From assembly GCF_013488225.1 (NCBI RefSeq), contig NZ_CP041238.1, forward strand, positions 769,501-833,500: DNA of 64,000 bases, in the 5' to 3' direction. The notes under the pieces were generated by a model. It saw nothing but the letters and a program-made list of their open reading frames with translations, had not been told where the DNA came from and ran no database searches. Positions 26,893-37,167 of the stretch are shown in pieces (position 1 is the stretch's first letter; each line of letters opens with the position of its first letter). Both the position numbers and the translations under genes were made by a program. Source of the DNA: Sinorhizobium mexicanum (GTDB taxonomy: Bacteria; Pseudomonadota; Alphaproteobacteria; Rhizobiales; Rhizobiaceae).

Positions 26893-27951
26893 ATGAAGAC
26901 GTCCTTCGTTTCGAATCTGGCGGTACAGAACGCCATGCGGCTGACGATTCAGCAGCAGCAGGCGGAGATGCTTAATCTTCAAAAGGAACTGACGACCGGC
27001 CGCCACGCCGATGTCGGCCTCACGCTCGGAGCGACGACCTCGCGCTCGCTCAACCTGCAACGCGAGCTCGCGCGAATGAACTCGCTGACGAGCACGAACT
27101 CGATCGTCAACCAGCGGCTCTCTGCCTCCCAGGAGGCACTTGAGACCATGGCGAGCGCTGCGCAAAAGGTCCGCGACACACTCGTGACCTTCAAGGGCAA
27201 CGATTCCGCCGACAAGCTGGCGATCCAGAAGACGGAAATCGACAGCGCTCTTTCGCTTTTCACGTCAGCGGCGAATACCTCGTTCAACGGCGAGTTCCTG
27301 TTCTCGGGAATCAATTCGGACGTGAAGCCGCTCGCGGACTATAACTCCGCGGCAACCTCGACTGCCAAGGCTGCGTTCAACACGGCGCTCTCGACATACA
27401 TGGCCGCTCAGGTTCCGCCGCTGACGTCGATGGACCAGTTCTCCGTCGCGCAGATGCAGGACTTCATCACCACGGTCGTGGAACCGATGTATACCGGCGC
27501 GCAATGGGATGCCAATTGGTCCGATGCATCGAACCAGAACATGACGAGCCGCATCAGCACGTCCGAGGTCGTCGAAAGCTCGACGAACGTCAACACGACC
27601 GGGGTGCGGATGTTCGCGCTCGCGAGTGTGATCGCCTCGGAACTGATGGACAAGGGCGTCACTTCGGAAGTCCGCAACGCGATCGGAGAAGCAGCCATCG
27701 ATTACGTCGAGCAGGGTATTACCGGCATCGACGCCGAACGCAGCAAACTCGGCGTCGCCGAGGCTCGCGTAAAGAAGGCAAACGACTCCCTGGCGGCACA
27801 GATCAAACTCGTCACCACGCATATCGGCGACATCGAAGGCATCGACGAGGAGGCGGCGTCGACGCGCATAAACCTTCTGAAAACGCAGCTTGAGACATCC
27901 TACACGCTCACATCGCGGATTCAGCAGTTGAGCTTGCTCAATTTCCTCTGA
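26893..27951 (+). CDS. flgL: Hook-filament junction protein FlgL (HAP3)
   Basis: A 352-residue flagellin-like junction protein. It begins MKTSFVSNLAVQNAMRLTIQ and ends with the coiled LKTQLETSYTLTSRIQQLSL LNFL-type helix of HAP3. The start ATG 26893 is two bases after the flgK stop; the frame is open further upstream through flgK, but that sequence is antisense-like noise. Confidence 0.92.
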   Translation: MKTSFVSNLAVQNAMRLTIQQQQAEMLNLQKELTTGRHADVGLTLGATTSRSLNLQRELARMNSLTSTNSIVNQRLSASQEALETMASAAQKVRDTLVTFKGNDSADKLAIQKTEIDSALSLFTSAANTSFNGEFLFSGINSDVKPLADYNSAATSTAKAAFNTALSTYMAAQVPPLTSMDQFSVAQMQDFITTVVEPMYTGAQWDANWSDASNQNMTSRISTSEVVESSTNVNTTGVRMFALASVIASELMDKGVTSEVRNAIGEAAIDYVEQGITGIDAERSKLGVAEARVKKANDSLAAQIKLVTTHIGDIEGIDEEAASTRINLLKTQLETSYTLTSRIQQLSLLNFL

Positions 27952-27986
27952 TCGAGAGGAACCGGACAAACATGAAGGATGTCTGA

Positions 27987-29187
<1,201 letters not shown>

Positions 29188-29194
29188 TCTCCGC

Positions 29195-29461
29195 ATGAAC
29201 GAGGCTGACGCCCTTGATATTGTGCAGGCTGCAATCTGGACCGTGATCGTGGCCTCGGGGCCTGCGGTTCTCGCCGCGATGGTGGTCGGCGTCGTCATTG
29301 CTTTTATCCAGGCCCTGACCCAGGTCCAGGAAATGACGCTGACCTTCGTGCCGAAGATCCTGGCGGTCATGATCACGGTCGCCGTTTCCGCACCCTTCGT
29401 CGGTGCGCAGATCTCCATCTTTACCGACATCATCTTCTCCCGGATCCAGTCCGGATTCTGA
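29195..29461 (+). CDS. fliQ: Flagellar export gate protein FliQ
   Basis: An 88-residue protein with two membrane helices (about 15-40 and 52-78). The family pattern VVGVVIAFIQALTQVQEMTL followed by FVPKILAV is intact. With FliP and FliR it forms the export pore. A family I repeat lies just after it, before flhA. Confidence 0.95.
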   Translation: MNEADALDIVQAAIWTVIVASGPAVLAAMVVGVVIAFIQALTQVQEMTLTFVPKILAVMITVAVSAPFVGAQISIFTDIIFSRIQSGF

Positions 29462-29483
29462 TTATCTCCGCCTGCTACATGTT

Positions 29484-29575
29484 TCCTAAATCCTATTCGA
29501 TTCAGGCAAAAAACATGCAGCGATTCAAAGCGCTACAGCGACCTTGTGCGTCTAAAAAGACGCACGGCGCTGTAG
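29484..29575 (+). repeat. Palindromic repeat, family I
   Basis: TCCTAAATCCTATTCGATTC arm, ATGCAGCGATTCAAAGCG linker and a CTACAGCGACC...GGCGCTGTAG hairpin with a GTGCGTC/GACGCAC stem. Same order and orientation as 17265-17359. It lies between fliQ and flhA inside the flagellar operon and may modulate read-through. Confidence 0.85.
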
Positions 29576-29672
29576 TACCACCTTCGCGCAAGCTTGAGGC
29601 TTTAGGCCTTTGCCATAGCTTGGGCAGCTTTCGCGGACTGCTGCCCGCCTCTCATGAAGAGACGGAAGAGAC

Positions 29673-31760
29673 ATGGCACAACAGGCAGCGCTGACCATCC
29701 CGAAACTCGCACCCAAGAGCAGGGACATCGGCTTTGCGCTCGGGATCGTGATGATCCTGTCGATCCTGTTCCTGCCGATTCCGCCGTTCCTGATTGATCT
29801 GGGGCTGGCGTTCTCGATCGCTTTCTCGGTGCTGATCCTGATGGTCGCGCTGTGGATCCAGCGGCCGCTGGAGTTCTCGTCCTTTCCGACCATCCTCTTG
29901 ATTTCCACGATGACGCGCCTGTCGCTGAATATCGCGACGACGCGCGTCATCCTTTCGCACGGGCATGAAGGCCACGGTGCTGCGGGCGGGGTCATTTCCG
30001 GTTTCGCCAGCCTCGTGATGTCCGGCGATTTCGTCATCGGTCTGATCGTCTTCCTGATCCTAATTACGGTGAACTTCATCGTCATCACCAAGGGTGCGAC
30101 GCGTATCGCCGAGGTCGGCGCCCGCTTCACCCTCGACGCGATTCCCGGCAAGCAGATGTCGATCGACGCCGATCTTTCGGCCGGTCTGATCGACGAGAAA
30201 GAGGCGCAGCGCCGCCGCCGCGAGCTGGAAGAGGAAAGCTCCTTCTACGGGGCGATGGACGGCGCGTCGAAATTCGTCCGCGGCGACGCAATCGCCGGCC
30301 TGATCATTACCGCGATCAACATCTTCGGCGGCATCATCATCGGCTATCTCCGCCACGACATGCCGATCGGCGAGGCGGCTGACGTTTTCGTCAAGCTCTC
30401 CGTTGGCGACGGCCTCGTCTCGCAAATCCCGGCACTGATCGTCTCGCTCGCCGCCGGCCTGCTCGTCTCGCGCGGCGGCACCGCCGGCTCCACCGACCAG
30501 GCAGTCGTCGGCCAGCTCAGCGGCTATCCGCGGGCACTGACGGTCGCCGCCGGCCTGATCATCCTGCTTTCGGTCATGCCGGGGCTGCCTTTCCTGCCGT
30601 TCGCCGCTCTCGGCGGGGGCATGGCCTTCCTCGGCTGGCTCATTCCGAAGCAGCTTGAGGCCGCCGATGCTGAGAAGCGGGCGCAGGAGGCGATGAAGGC
30701 GCAGGAGACCAAGGAGAGCGACAAGGATTCGGTCAAGTCGGTGCTGAAGACGGCGGAGATCGAACTTCTGCTCGGCAAGCAGGTGTCGACGCGGCTGCTC
30801 GGCGCGCATCAGGAACTCGCTTTCCGCGTCGGCAAGATGCGCCGCAAATTTGCCGGCCAGTACGGCCTCGTCGTTCCGGAAATCAAGGTCTCCGACGATA
30901 TCTCGATCCCGGACAAGGCCTACCACATTCGCATTCACGGCACGACGATCGCGTCCAACACGGTGCGGGTCGGCGAAGTGCTGGTCGTGACTGGCGGAGG
31001 TCGCCGGCCGAGCGTGCCCGGCGACGAGATCAGGGAGCCAGCCTTCGGCATGCCGGCCGTCTCGATCCTGGAGACCTTCACGGAAGACCTGAAGCGCGAG
31101 GGGTTCCACCCGATCGACAACGTCTCGGTGGTGCTGACCCATCTGAGCGAGGTCATCCGCAATAATCTTCCGCAGCTCCTCTCCTACAAAGACGTGAAGG
31201 TGCTGATCGAGCGGCTCGACCCGGAATACCGAAAGCTTGCAGACGAGATCTGCACGTCGCACATGTCCTATTCGGGTCTGCAGGCGGTCCTGAAGCTGCT
31301 GCTTGCAGAGCGGGTATCGATCCGCAACCTGCACCTCATCCTCGAAGCCGTGGCCGAGCTTGCACCGCATGTGCGCAAGACCGAGCAGATCGTCGAGCAC
31401 GTGCGCGTGCGTATGTCGCAACAGCTCTGCGGCGACCTCGCCGACAACGGCGTTCTCCGCGTTCTCCGGCTCGGCAACAAATGGGACATGGTCTTCCATC
31501 AGGCGCTCAAACGCGATGCCAAGGGAGAAATCGTCGAATTCGACATCGATCCCCGTCACCTGGAAGAATTCAGCGAACAGGCGACCAAAGTTATCCGTGA
31601 ACATCTCGATCGCGGCATGCCCTTCGTGCTGGTAAGTTCGCCCGAATCCCGTTCTTATGTTCGCATGATCATCGAACGCCTCTTCGCCACGCTGCCCGTG
31701 CTCTCCCATGTCGAGCTCGCCAAAGGCCTTGAGATCAAGATCATCGGCTCGATTTCATGA
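29673..31760 (+). CDS. flhA: Flagellar export protein FlhA
   Basis: A 695-residue membrane protein at the centre of the flagellar export gate. The N-terminal half has about eight membrane segments ([20 protein letters not shown] onward) and the FHIPEP-type cytoplasmic loop ([17 protein letters not shown] region, [20 protein letters not shown]). The C-terminal half is the soluble domain that docks chaperone-substrate complexes. The start ATG 29673 fits the family; the 211-bp gap before it contains the repeat. fliR overlaps its stop by ATGA. Confidence 0.96.
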   Translation: MAQQAALTIPKLAPKSRDIGFALGIVMILSILFLPIPPFLIDLGLAFSIAFSVLILMVALWIQRPLEFSSFPTILLISTMTRLSLNIATTRVILSHGHEGHGAAGGVISGFASLVMSGDFVIGLIVFLILITVNFIVITKGATRIAEVGARFTLDAIPGKQMSIDADLSAGLIDEKEAQRRRRELEEESSFYGAMDGASKFVRGDAIAGLIITAINIFGGIIIGYLRHDMPIGEAADVFVKLSVGDGLVSQIPALIVSLAAGLLVSRGGTAGSTDQAVVGQLSGYPRALTVAAGLIILLSVMPGLPFLPFAALGGGMAFLGWLIPKQLEAADAEKRAQEAMKAQETKESDKDSVKSVLKTAEIELLLGKQVSTRLLGAHQELAFRVGKMRRKFAGQYGLVVPEIKVSDDISIPDKAYHIRIHGTTIASNTVRVGEVLVVTGGGRRPSVPGDEIREPAFGMPAVSILETFTEDLKREGFHPIDNVSVVLTHLSEVIRNNLPQLLSYKDVKVLIERLDPEYRKLADEICTSHMSYSGLQAVLKLLLAERVSIRNLHLILEAVAELAPHVRKTEQIVEHVRVRMSQQLCGDLADNGVLRVLRLGNKWDMVFHQALKRDAKGEIVEFDIDPRHLEEFSEQATKVIREHLDRGMPFVLVSSPESRSYVRMIIERLFATLPVLSHVELAKGLEIKIIGSIS

Positions 31761-32509
31761 TCACCGACCCGGAGGGCACGGTACTGGCGCTGTTTGCGGC
31801 CTTTTGCCGGATCGGCGCCTGCATCATGATCATGCCGGGATTTTCAGCCGCGCGCGTTCCCGTCCAGGTCCGGCTGTTCATCGCCGTTGCGATATCGATG
31901 GCCATCTTGCCGATCATGTGGAACGACATCTACCCGCAGGTCACAGGAAAGGGCCACACCTACATCTACCTCATCGCCACCGAGACGATCGTCGGTGCCG
32001 TCATCGGTCTCGTCGCGCGTTACTATGTGCTTGGCCTGCAGTTCGCCGGCACGGCCGCGACCATGCTGATGGGTTTCAGCCCGCCGCCGACGGCGGACGT
32101 GCTTGAAGATACGGCCGAAAACCAGCTCACCAGCTTGATCAGCTTCGCCGGCCTGATGATCCTGTTCATGCTGGATTTCCACCATGTGATGATCGAGGCG
32201 GTCGCCCAATCCTACCGTGTGATGCCGATCGGCAGCGGCTTTGATCCGCAAGGCGTGCTGATCACGCTCGCAAACTCGCTGGGGCAGACCTTCATGATCA
32301 TGCTCAGGCTCGCGAGCCCGTTCCTGATTTATGGCCTGCTTTTCAACGTCGCGATTGGCATGGTGAACAAGCTCGCTCCGCAGATTCCGGTCTATTTCAT
32401 CTCCCAGCCCTACCTCATCATGGGCGGCATGTTCCTCCTCTATCTCGGGATCGCCGCAATGCTGCGGCTCTTCGCCGACGGCTTCGCGCCGGTAATGCAG
32501 GGAGGCTAG
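31757..32509 (+). CDS. fliR: Flagellar export gate protein FliR
   Basis: A 250-residue membrane protein with about six hydrophobic segments, and FliR features such as [20 protein letters not shown] and [20 protein letters not shown] near the C-terminal half. It overlaps flhA by four bases, and the FliJ-like gene begins two bases after its stop. Confidence 0.95.
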   Translation: MITDPEGTVLALFAAFCRIGACIMIMPGFSAARVPVQVRLFIAVAISMAILPIMWNDIYPQVTGKGHTYIYLIATETIVGAVIGLVARYYVLGLQFAGTAATMLMGFSPPPTADVLEDTAENQLTSLISFAGLMILFMLDFHHVMIEAVAQSYRVMPIGSGFDPQGVLITLANSLGQTFMIMLRLASPFLIYGLLFNVAIGMVNKLAPQIPVYFISQPYLIMGGMFLLYLGIAAMLRLFADGFAPVMQGG

Positions 32510-32511
32510 GG

Positions 32512-32904
32512 ATGAAGACGCGGTCGGAAAAACTGAAGCGCCTGGTCGCCGTCCAGCGACACCTCGAGCGCATGGCGGAAAGCGAATTCACCGAGACCGC
32601 GCGCCAACGCGCGGTTCTCGCCGAAACGATCGACGTGGTCGTCGACGCAATGGGTTCGGCTCACCCGATGCATCGCATCTTCTCGGGTCATTACGCCTCC
32701 CACCTCGGGCGCCTGGTACAGAAGGATCAGATGCTGCTCGGCATTCAGCAGGTTCACGAGGCGCGCATGCTGAGGGAGCGCGCGAAAGGCGACCGGTTCG
32801 AGGAGCATATGAAGGATGCCCGCCTTGCGGAGGATCGGGAGGCGGCCGACAGCTCGATCCTCGATCTGATCGATCAGCACCTCTCTACAGCGCCGCGCGT
32901 CTGA
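32512..32904 (+). CDS. Small coiled-coil protein after fliR, FliJ-like
   Basis: A 130-residue, highly charged helical protein (MKTRSEKLKRLVAVQRHLER, LRERAKGDRFEEHMKDARLA). Length, heptad pattern and position fit the export chaperone/escort FliJ, which has very low sequence conservation; no other fliJ candidate is visible here. It starts two bases after fliR. Its final residues (TAPRV and the stop) are encoded by the inserted repeat at 32885-32990, so the original C-terminus was probably different. Confidence 0.75.
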   Translation: MKTRSEKLKRLVAVQRHLERMAESEFTETARQRAVLAETIDVVVDAMGSAHPMHRIFSGHYASHLGRLVQKDQMLLGIQQVHEARMLRERAKGDRFEEHMKDARLAEDREAADSSILDLIDQHLSTAPRV

Positions 32905-32990
32905 TCAGACGCGCAAAGGGCCGCTGTAGAACTTTGAGTTTCTGCATGATTTTGGCCTTAACTCGATTCCGATTTAAGGAATTATGCAGG
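32885..32990 (-). repeat. Palindromic repeat, family I (inverted), overlapping a gene end
   Basis: CTACAGCGCCGCGCGTC...GACGCGC...GCTGTAG hairpin first, then TGCATGATTTTGGCCTTAAC and a GATTCCGATTTAAGGA arm, i.e. family I in reverse. It begins within the upstream reading frame and provides its last codons and TGA. Confidence 0.85.
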
Positions 32991-33127
32991 AGCGGTCCGC
33001 CAGCTTCCGGTAAGGTTGAAGGACGATAGTGCGTCATCGGGGCTGCCCTTCGAGTGATGGGCAGGCCCGGTTCGGGACATTTGCGGCCGCGCAGGATTGC
33101 GGGCGCTTCGGTTCGAGAGGATCTGAC

Positions 33128-33679
33128 ATGGCTATTTCTCCGCCCAGCGACCTTGTGATGGACGTTGTCCGTGCGGCCGATCCGGCGGAAATCCAGGAGG
33201 CTCAGGCAAGGCTCAAGGCCAACCGAGCCGCCTTCCAGGCAACGAGCCTCGCGGAAAACGGCAACGGCTTTGCCGCGGCCGTTTCCGTTCTCGACCCCTC
33301 CGAGGGATCGACGGGACTGGGCGACATCAACAACCGGGTCGAGCAGAAGAAGATTCCCGAGACCTATCGGAAATTCGAGGCGATGGTGCTGCAGAATTTC
33401 GTGAAATCCATGCTGCCGAGCGAAAGTGAAAACGTCTATGGCAAGGGCACAGCCGGCGACGTCTGGAAGAGCATGATGGCCGAGCAGATCGGCGATGTTC
33501 TTGCCGCAGGCGGCGGTATCGGTATTGCCGATCAGTTGGTCGGAGACAATGCAACCGGTCGGGTGAATGCATCCGTCGACGGCAACAGCCACAACCTTGC
33601 GACGAGCATGGTCCAGGAATATGAGCGCAAGGCTCTCTCCGGCTTTTTGACCAACGATGAAAAGAAGAAGCAAGCCTAG
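33128..33679 (+). CDS. Rod-binding protein, FlgJ N-domain/CheL-like
   Basis: A 183-residue protein whose C-terminal half is the rod-binding (FlgJ N-terminal/CheL) domain: IPETYRKFEAMVLQNFVKSM, then WKSMMAEQIGDVLAAGGGIG and IADQLV. It lacks the muramidase domain found in enteric FlgJ, as in most alphaproteobacteria. It should cap the growing rod in the periplasm. The start is ATG 33128 with GAGAGGA upstream; the longer open frame is not protein-like. The TAG stop is the TAG of the CTAGAG that opens the adjoining repeat. Confidence 0.9.
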   Translation: MAISPPSDLVMDVVRAADPAEIQEAQARLKANRAAFQATSLAENGNGFAAAVSVLDPSEGSTGLGDINNRVEQKKIPETYRKFEAMVLQNFVKSMLPSESENVYGKGTAGDVWKSMMAEQIGDVLAAGGGIGIADQLVGDNATGRVNASVDGNSHNLATSMVQEYERKALSGFLTNDEKKKQA

Positions 33680-33782
33680 AGCTTTCACTGTTTTTCACTG
33701 AAACAGCGAAATGCTCTAATCCTTCGAAACTACGCAATTCCACACGGAAAACCGCTACGCACCTTTCTTGGAATTGCTCTAG
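33676..33782 (-). repeat. Palindromic repeat, family III (inverted), supplies a stop codon
   Basis: 107 bp: CTAGAGCTTTCACTG...CAGCGAAATGCTCTAA hairpin, then CTACGCAATTCC...GGAATTGCTCTAG. Reverse orientation relative to 34861-34966 and 47178-47284. Its outer CTAG contains the stop of the rod-binding protein gene. Confidence 0.85.
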
Positions 33783-33851
33783 AGCGGGCGAGCATATCCG
33801 GCGGTTTCCGCCTGCATCGCGCCTTGGAATTTATTTTGGGAGTTTATTTTT

Positions 33852-34220
33852 ATGGAAGCTGTGGCATCGAACGACGTACGGATTCGCAATGTTCTCGGCC
33901 GGCTGGAAATGATCATCGACAACGAGAACAGCCGCATCGGCGTGGACCCTGATTTCGATATCAAGACGTCAAACGCACACAAGAGCCGCTGCCTCTACGA
34001 ACTGACGATGCTCCACCGGGATGCCATTCCCGGCGCAATCTCGCCGGCCTTCGTTTCGCAGACGCGCCATTTGCGCAACAAGCTGCAGGTCAACTCCCAG
34101 AAGGTCGAGGCGCATCTGGAGGCGGTGCGTTCCGTGGTCGATCTTCTCAAGACGGCTGCCCAGGATGCCGACGCGGATGGCATCTACACCGAAGCGCAGT
34201 TCCGCTATAGCGATTTCTGA
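33852..34220 (+). CDS. FlgN-like helical protein
   Basis: A 122-residue all-helical protein (start MEAVASNDVRIRNVLGRLEM). The C-terminal half, HLRNKLQVNSQKVEAHLEAV followed by RSVVDLLKTAAQ and ending in an aromatic RYSDF, has the look of FlgN, the chaperone of FlgK and FlgL; those substrates are encoded upstream and no other flgN candidate is seen. The assignment is inference from size, helix pattern and context. Its TGA shares a base with the next ATG, so both are coupled. Confidence 0.7.
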   Translation: MEAVASNDVRIRNVLGRLEMIIDNENSRIGVDPDFDIKTSNAHKSRCLYELTMLHRDAIPGAISPAFVSQTRHLRNKLQVNSQKVEAHLEAVRSVVDLLKTAAQDADADGIYTEAQFRYSDF

Positions 34221-34789
34221 TGCTGAAGCTCGTTCTCACCGGGGTCTGGGTCTGCGCCGTCACGCTCGGATCCGTCTATTTCTCGATGCAATATGCTTCC
34301 GCGCCTGTCGTGTCGGAGGCCGACGCGGACAGACGCGCATCCGAGGAATACATACCGGGCGAGATCATCACGGTCCCGGTCATCAAGGAAGGGGCAGTGC
34401 AGGGATATTTCCTTGCGAAGCTGTCCTTTTCGGCCACCAAGGAAGGCATTGCGAAGCTGCACGCGCCGCTTCGGCAGCTCGTGACGGACGAGCTTTACGA
34501 CATGCTCGTCGGCTCGAAGTACGTCGACCTCGCCGACACCGGATCGTTCGATCTGCCGACCTTCAAGGTCGCGGTGAAGGATGGGCTGAACAAGAAGCTC
34601 GGCAATGAAGTGATTACCGAGGTTCTGGTGGAACAGCTCGAATATCTCACCAAGGATGATGTTGAGCGCGTCGCCAACAGCCAGAACAGGCCATATCAGA
34701 AACCCGTTCCTGTCGTGGACAAGAATGGCAACATCGCCGCGGACAAGATCCCCGAAGGGGCGGTGAAGGCGAACAGCAGCGCCCATTGA
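34220..34789 (+). CDS. Membrane-anchored protein with FliL-like C-terminus
   Basis: A 189-residue protein with an N-terminal membrane segment (about 3-24, LVLTGVWVCAVTLGSVYFSM) and a periplasmic domain. The stretch FKVAVKDGLNKKLGNEVITE followed by VLVEQLEYLTKDDVE resembles the end of the stomatin-like FliL domain. A true FliL is already present at 10019-10510, so this would be a second, diverged member. The overlap with the FlgN-like gene and location at the end of the flagellar cluster support a motility role. Function not established. Confidence 0.72.
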   Translation: MLKLVLTGVWVCAVTLGSVYFSMQYASAPVVSEADADRRASEEYIPGEIITVPVIKEGAVQGYFLAKLSFSATKEGIAKLHAPLRQLVTDELYDMLVGSKYVDLADTGSFDLPTFKVAVKDGLNKKLGNEVITEVLVEQLEYLTKDDVERVANSQNRPYQKPVPVVDKNGNIAADKIPEGAVKANSSAH

Positions 34790-34795
34790 CCGGTC

Positions 34796-34860
34796 CTACA
34801 GCGCCGCGCGTCCAATCGGACGCGCTAAGTTCGCTTTAGCACTTTGTTCGCGAGCCGGCC
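34796..34860 (-). repeat. Truncated palindromic repeat, family I
   Basis: CTACAGCGCCGCGCGTCC...GGACGCGC...CGCTTTAG hairpin, then ACTTTG...GGCC, after which the family I sequence is cut off and family III starts at 34861. Reads as one mosaic element built from two families. Confidence 0.75.
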
Positions 34861-34966
34861 TTAGAGCAATTCCAGGAAAAGTGTGTAACGGTTTTCCGTC
34901 CGGAATTGTGTTGTTTCAAAAAGTTAGATCGTTTCACTGCTTCAATGAAACAATGAAATGATCTAG
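34861..34966 (+). repeat. Palindromic repeat, family III, supplies a stop codon
   Basis: TTAGAGCAATTCCAGG...CCGGAATTG hairpin, then TTAGATCGTTTCACTG...CAATGAAATGATCTAG. Nearly the same as 47178-47284. The terminal CTAG contains the stop (TAG on the minus strand, 34963-34965) of the glycosyltransferase that follows. Confidence 0.85.
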
Positions 34967-35952
34967 GTGACGTTGCGCGTCCGGTCTTGCGCCTCGGCGG
35001 AGCCGATCTTCGCCGTCAGCCGGCCAACCGCGACGTGGAGCGGATAGAGGCTTGCAGCGGCAAGCCCGGTCTCCGCCCAAAGTTTGAGGCCGACCGGAAG
35101 AGAGGTGGCGATGAGCGCAAGGGATTTACCGAGCGTTCTCAACCGACCGGAGAATGTCGGATCGCGCTGGTGCTCCAGGAGTGCCGAGATCGCACCGTTC
35201 TCGAGACTGCGGGCGCGGATCCACGACCTCGTGGTGTGAAAAACTGGGACCGTTTCCGCGACCCAGGCTTCCGTTGCCCAGGCGAGCGTGAACCCCTTCG
35301 CCTTGCACCGGTCGAAGAAATCCGCGTCGCCGACGCCGACGACATTGAGTGCCGGATCCAGAAACGGCCGCGCCATCCCGTCGAGCACCGCCCGGGTTAT
35401 GAGGACGTTGCCTGCCGAATAGAGGATCGGTACCGGTCCGCTCTCTTTGTAAGGCGGCGTGAAAACGGGGTGCCGCTTCCACTTCTGCTCGCGCGGATCC
35501 TCGAAGACGGGTAGTTGTGGCCCGCCGACGATATCGGCCCCATGGGTTTCCTGGACCGCAACGAGGCAATCGAGCCATTCCGGAGCGGCAACTTCATCGT
35601 CATAGATGACGGCGAGCGCGCGGAGGTTGGGATAGAGATCGAGTGCCGCCGCCCATCCGGCATTGCACGCATGGGCGTGTCCGCGCCGGCGAACGACGAC
35701 AACGGCGGAATCGGACGGATGCCCGAGAAAGAAGCCTTTCGCCACCTCCGCGCCGGCAAGGCCATCGGCGTCACTCTCCACCACAATCGTGGCGGAGGGA
35801 ACGTCAGGCCGTTGCGAAACAATGGTTTTCAGCGTTTTGACGATATGATCGGGCCGGCGGAAGGTCGGTACGACGACCACAAGTTCGATATCCGCCGCAT
35901 CTTCCCGCTTGGTCTGGAAATAGACGGTGATGTCCTGACCGTTCGGCGTCAT
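34963..35952 (-). CDS. Family 2 glycosyltransferase
   Basis: A 329-residue GT-A type enzyme predicted to transfer a sugar from a nucleotide donor. The N-terminal sugar-nucleotide binding part starts ELVVVVPTFRRPDHIVKTLK; the acidic metal-binding motif is IYDDE at about 116-120, and a second acidic motif, VVGVGDADFFDRC, lies near 210-220. A hydrophobic C-terminal stretch (about 285-310) may sit on the membrane. Product and acceptor are unknown; surface polysaccharide synthesis is likely. Its stop lies in a family III repeat. Confidence 0.88.
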   Translation of the reverse strand: MTPNGQDITVYFQTKREDAADIELVVVVPTFRRPDHIVKTLKTIVSQRPDVPSATIVVESDADGLAGAEVAKGFFLGHPSDSAVVVVRRRGHAHACNAGWAAALDLYPNLRALAVIYDDEVAAPEWLDCLVAVQETHGADIVGGPQLPVFEDPREQKWKRHPVFTPPYKESGPVPILYSAGNVLITRAVLDGMARPFLDPALNVVGVGDADFFDRCKAKGFTLAWATEAWVAETVPVFHTTRSWIRARSLENGAISALLEHQRDPTFSGRLRTLGKSLALIATSLPVGLKLWAETGLAAASLYPLHVAVGRLTAKIGSAEAQDRTRNVT

Positions 35953-36231
35953 CTTGAGACCCGTGCGCGCAGATAGCCGGCAAGCACTACAGCAAAACTT
36001 CCTAAACAGATGTTGAATCCGGAAAACGGCTTTTGAATGAGAGCCTTAAACGCCGTTTCATGGCAAGCGGCTAAAATGAAAAAAATAGTCTCTCATCCCG
36101 TGTGGCAACATGTTTCCAATACCGGTTTCTTCTATCGCGGCGACGGCAAAGCCCGCCTCAGCCTCCGATACCGCGCGAAGCACTTGGCAATGGCCTGTCG
36201 CCAATTCGCTCGGCAGGACCGGGGGTGGGTC

Positions 36232-36921
36232 ATGATGAACGCCCTCTCGCGCATTGCCGCTATGACATCCGGGCGAATAGCTTCCAGCGCGCCACCTCGC
36301 GATTTCGGTTGGGCCGATGCCCTGGCCTTCGCCGACACGGTCGTCTCCCGGCCCAAGTGGCATGCGGTGGTGACCGACCGCATGTTTCCGTCAAGTCGGG
36401 ATGCGATGGCTTTCGTACCCGCGCTGCTGACCTATATCGAAAAGCCGATGCGTGTCGCGGTGATCGGGTCGGGCCGTCATGTTGCGGAGCGCACCGCCGA
36501 AAATTTTCGCAGCCACGCGCCCTGGCACCAATTCATCGCGCTCGGTGGCTTTTCCGGTGAGGCGAACGCCCTCGGGGAAGTACGCGCGCTCCGGCCCGAT
36601 ATTCTTCTCGTGGCGATCGAGAACTCGAAACAGGAGAAATGGGTCGATCGAAATATCGCTCCCGAGCACGGCCGGCTCGTCATCACCGTCAGCGAATATC
36701 TACCTCGGGAATTTTCCCGCACGCCCGCTCTCCTTCGCTGGCTCGAACGGCTTTATCGGCTCATGGCCGAGGTTGGGCGGCGGCGCACCTATCACGCCTT
36801 TCGGTGGAGGCCGATAGAGCGCGATCTCGCCAACGCTGCCGGACAGAACCATTTCGAACTGTCATCGGGGCGTATCGCGGCAGTCGCCGTATCTCGCGCA
36901 AATGAAACCGTTGCCGGATAA
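36232..36921 (+). CDS. Degenerate WecG/TagA/CpsF-family (GT26) protein
   Basis: A 229-residue protein. The second half matches GT26 enzymes: MRVAVIGSGRHVAERTAENF, then LRPDILLVAIENSKQEKWVD RNI and the C-terminal LLRWLERLYRLMAEVGRRRT. In active members the KQE motif reads GxPKQExW; here GxP is lost, and the expected N-terminal half with the NADHV and ADG-type active-site motifs is condensed to a few residues. It is therefore either inactive or changed in function. The start is one of two adjacent ATGs (36232/36235) after GGGGGTGG; the frame is open up to 36037 but with poor start signals. Confidence 0.65.
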   Translation: MMNALSRIAAMTSGRIASSAPPRDFGWADALAFADTVVSRPKWHAVVTDRMFPSSRDAMAFVPALLTYIEKPMRVAVIGSGRHVAERTAENFRSHAPWHQFIALGGFSGEANALGEVRALRPDILLVAIENSKQEKWVDRNIAPEHGRLVITVSEYLPREFSRTPALLRWLERLYRLMAEVGRRRTYHAFRWRPIERDLANAAGQNHFELSSGRIAAVAVSRANETVAG

Positions 36922-37167
36922 ATCGTCGTTGACCGACGTCGAAACGGTTCTTGCCGGTGCGGCGGATCCTTCACGACGGGGCAGGCGGAGCCCATCCCGA
37001 TCTTTCAGCGATGCAAGGAAATGCGGCGGTCGTTCGTCGGATTGCTGTTCCGGCCTCGTCGGCTCTTGCATTTATGCGTTTGGAACAGCATAGGGCGCAT
37101 GCAGGCAATCGCTTGATGCCGTGCGAACTAGAGTGTGCCGCGTGAAGGACAAACCGGGAGATACGCC

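Noticed and set aside
34796..34966. Possible insertion sequence remnant
   Set aside because: No transposase fragment or target-site duplication is visible; the sequence is explained by two intergenic repeats.
36037..36231. Longer N-terminus for the GT26-like gene
   Set aside because: The added residues do not resemble the family and the earlier ATGs lack ribosome-binding sites; an annotation with the longer start cannot be excluded.
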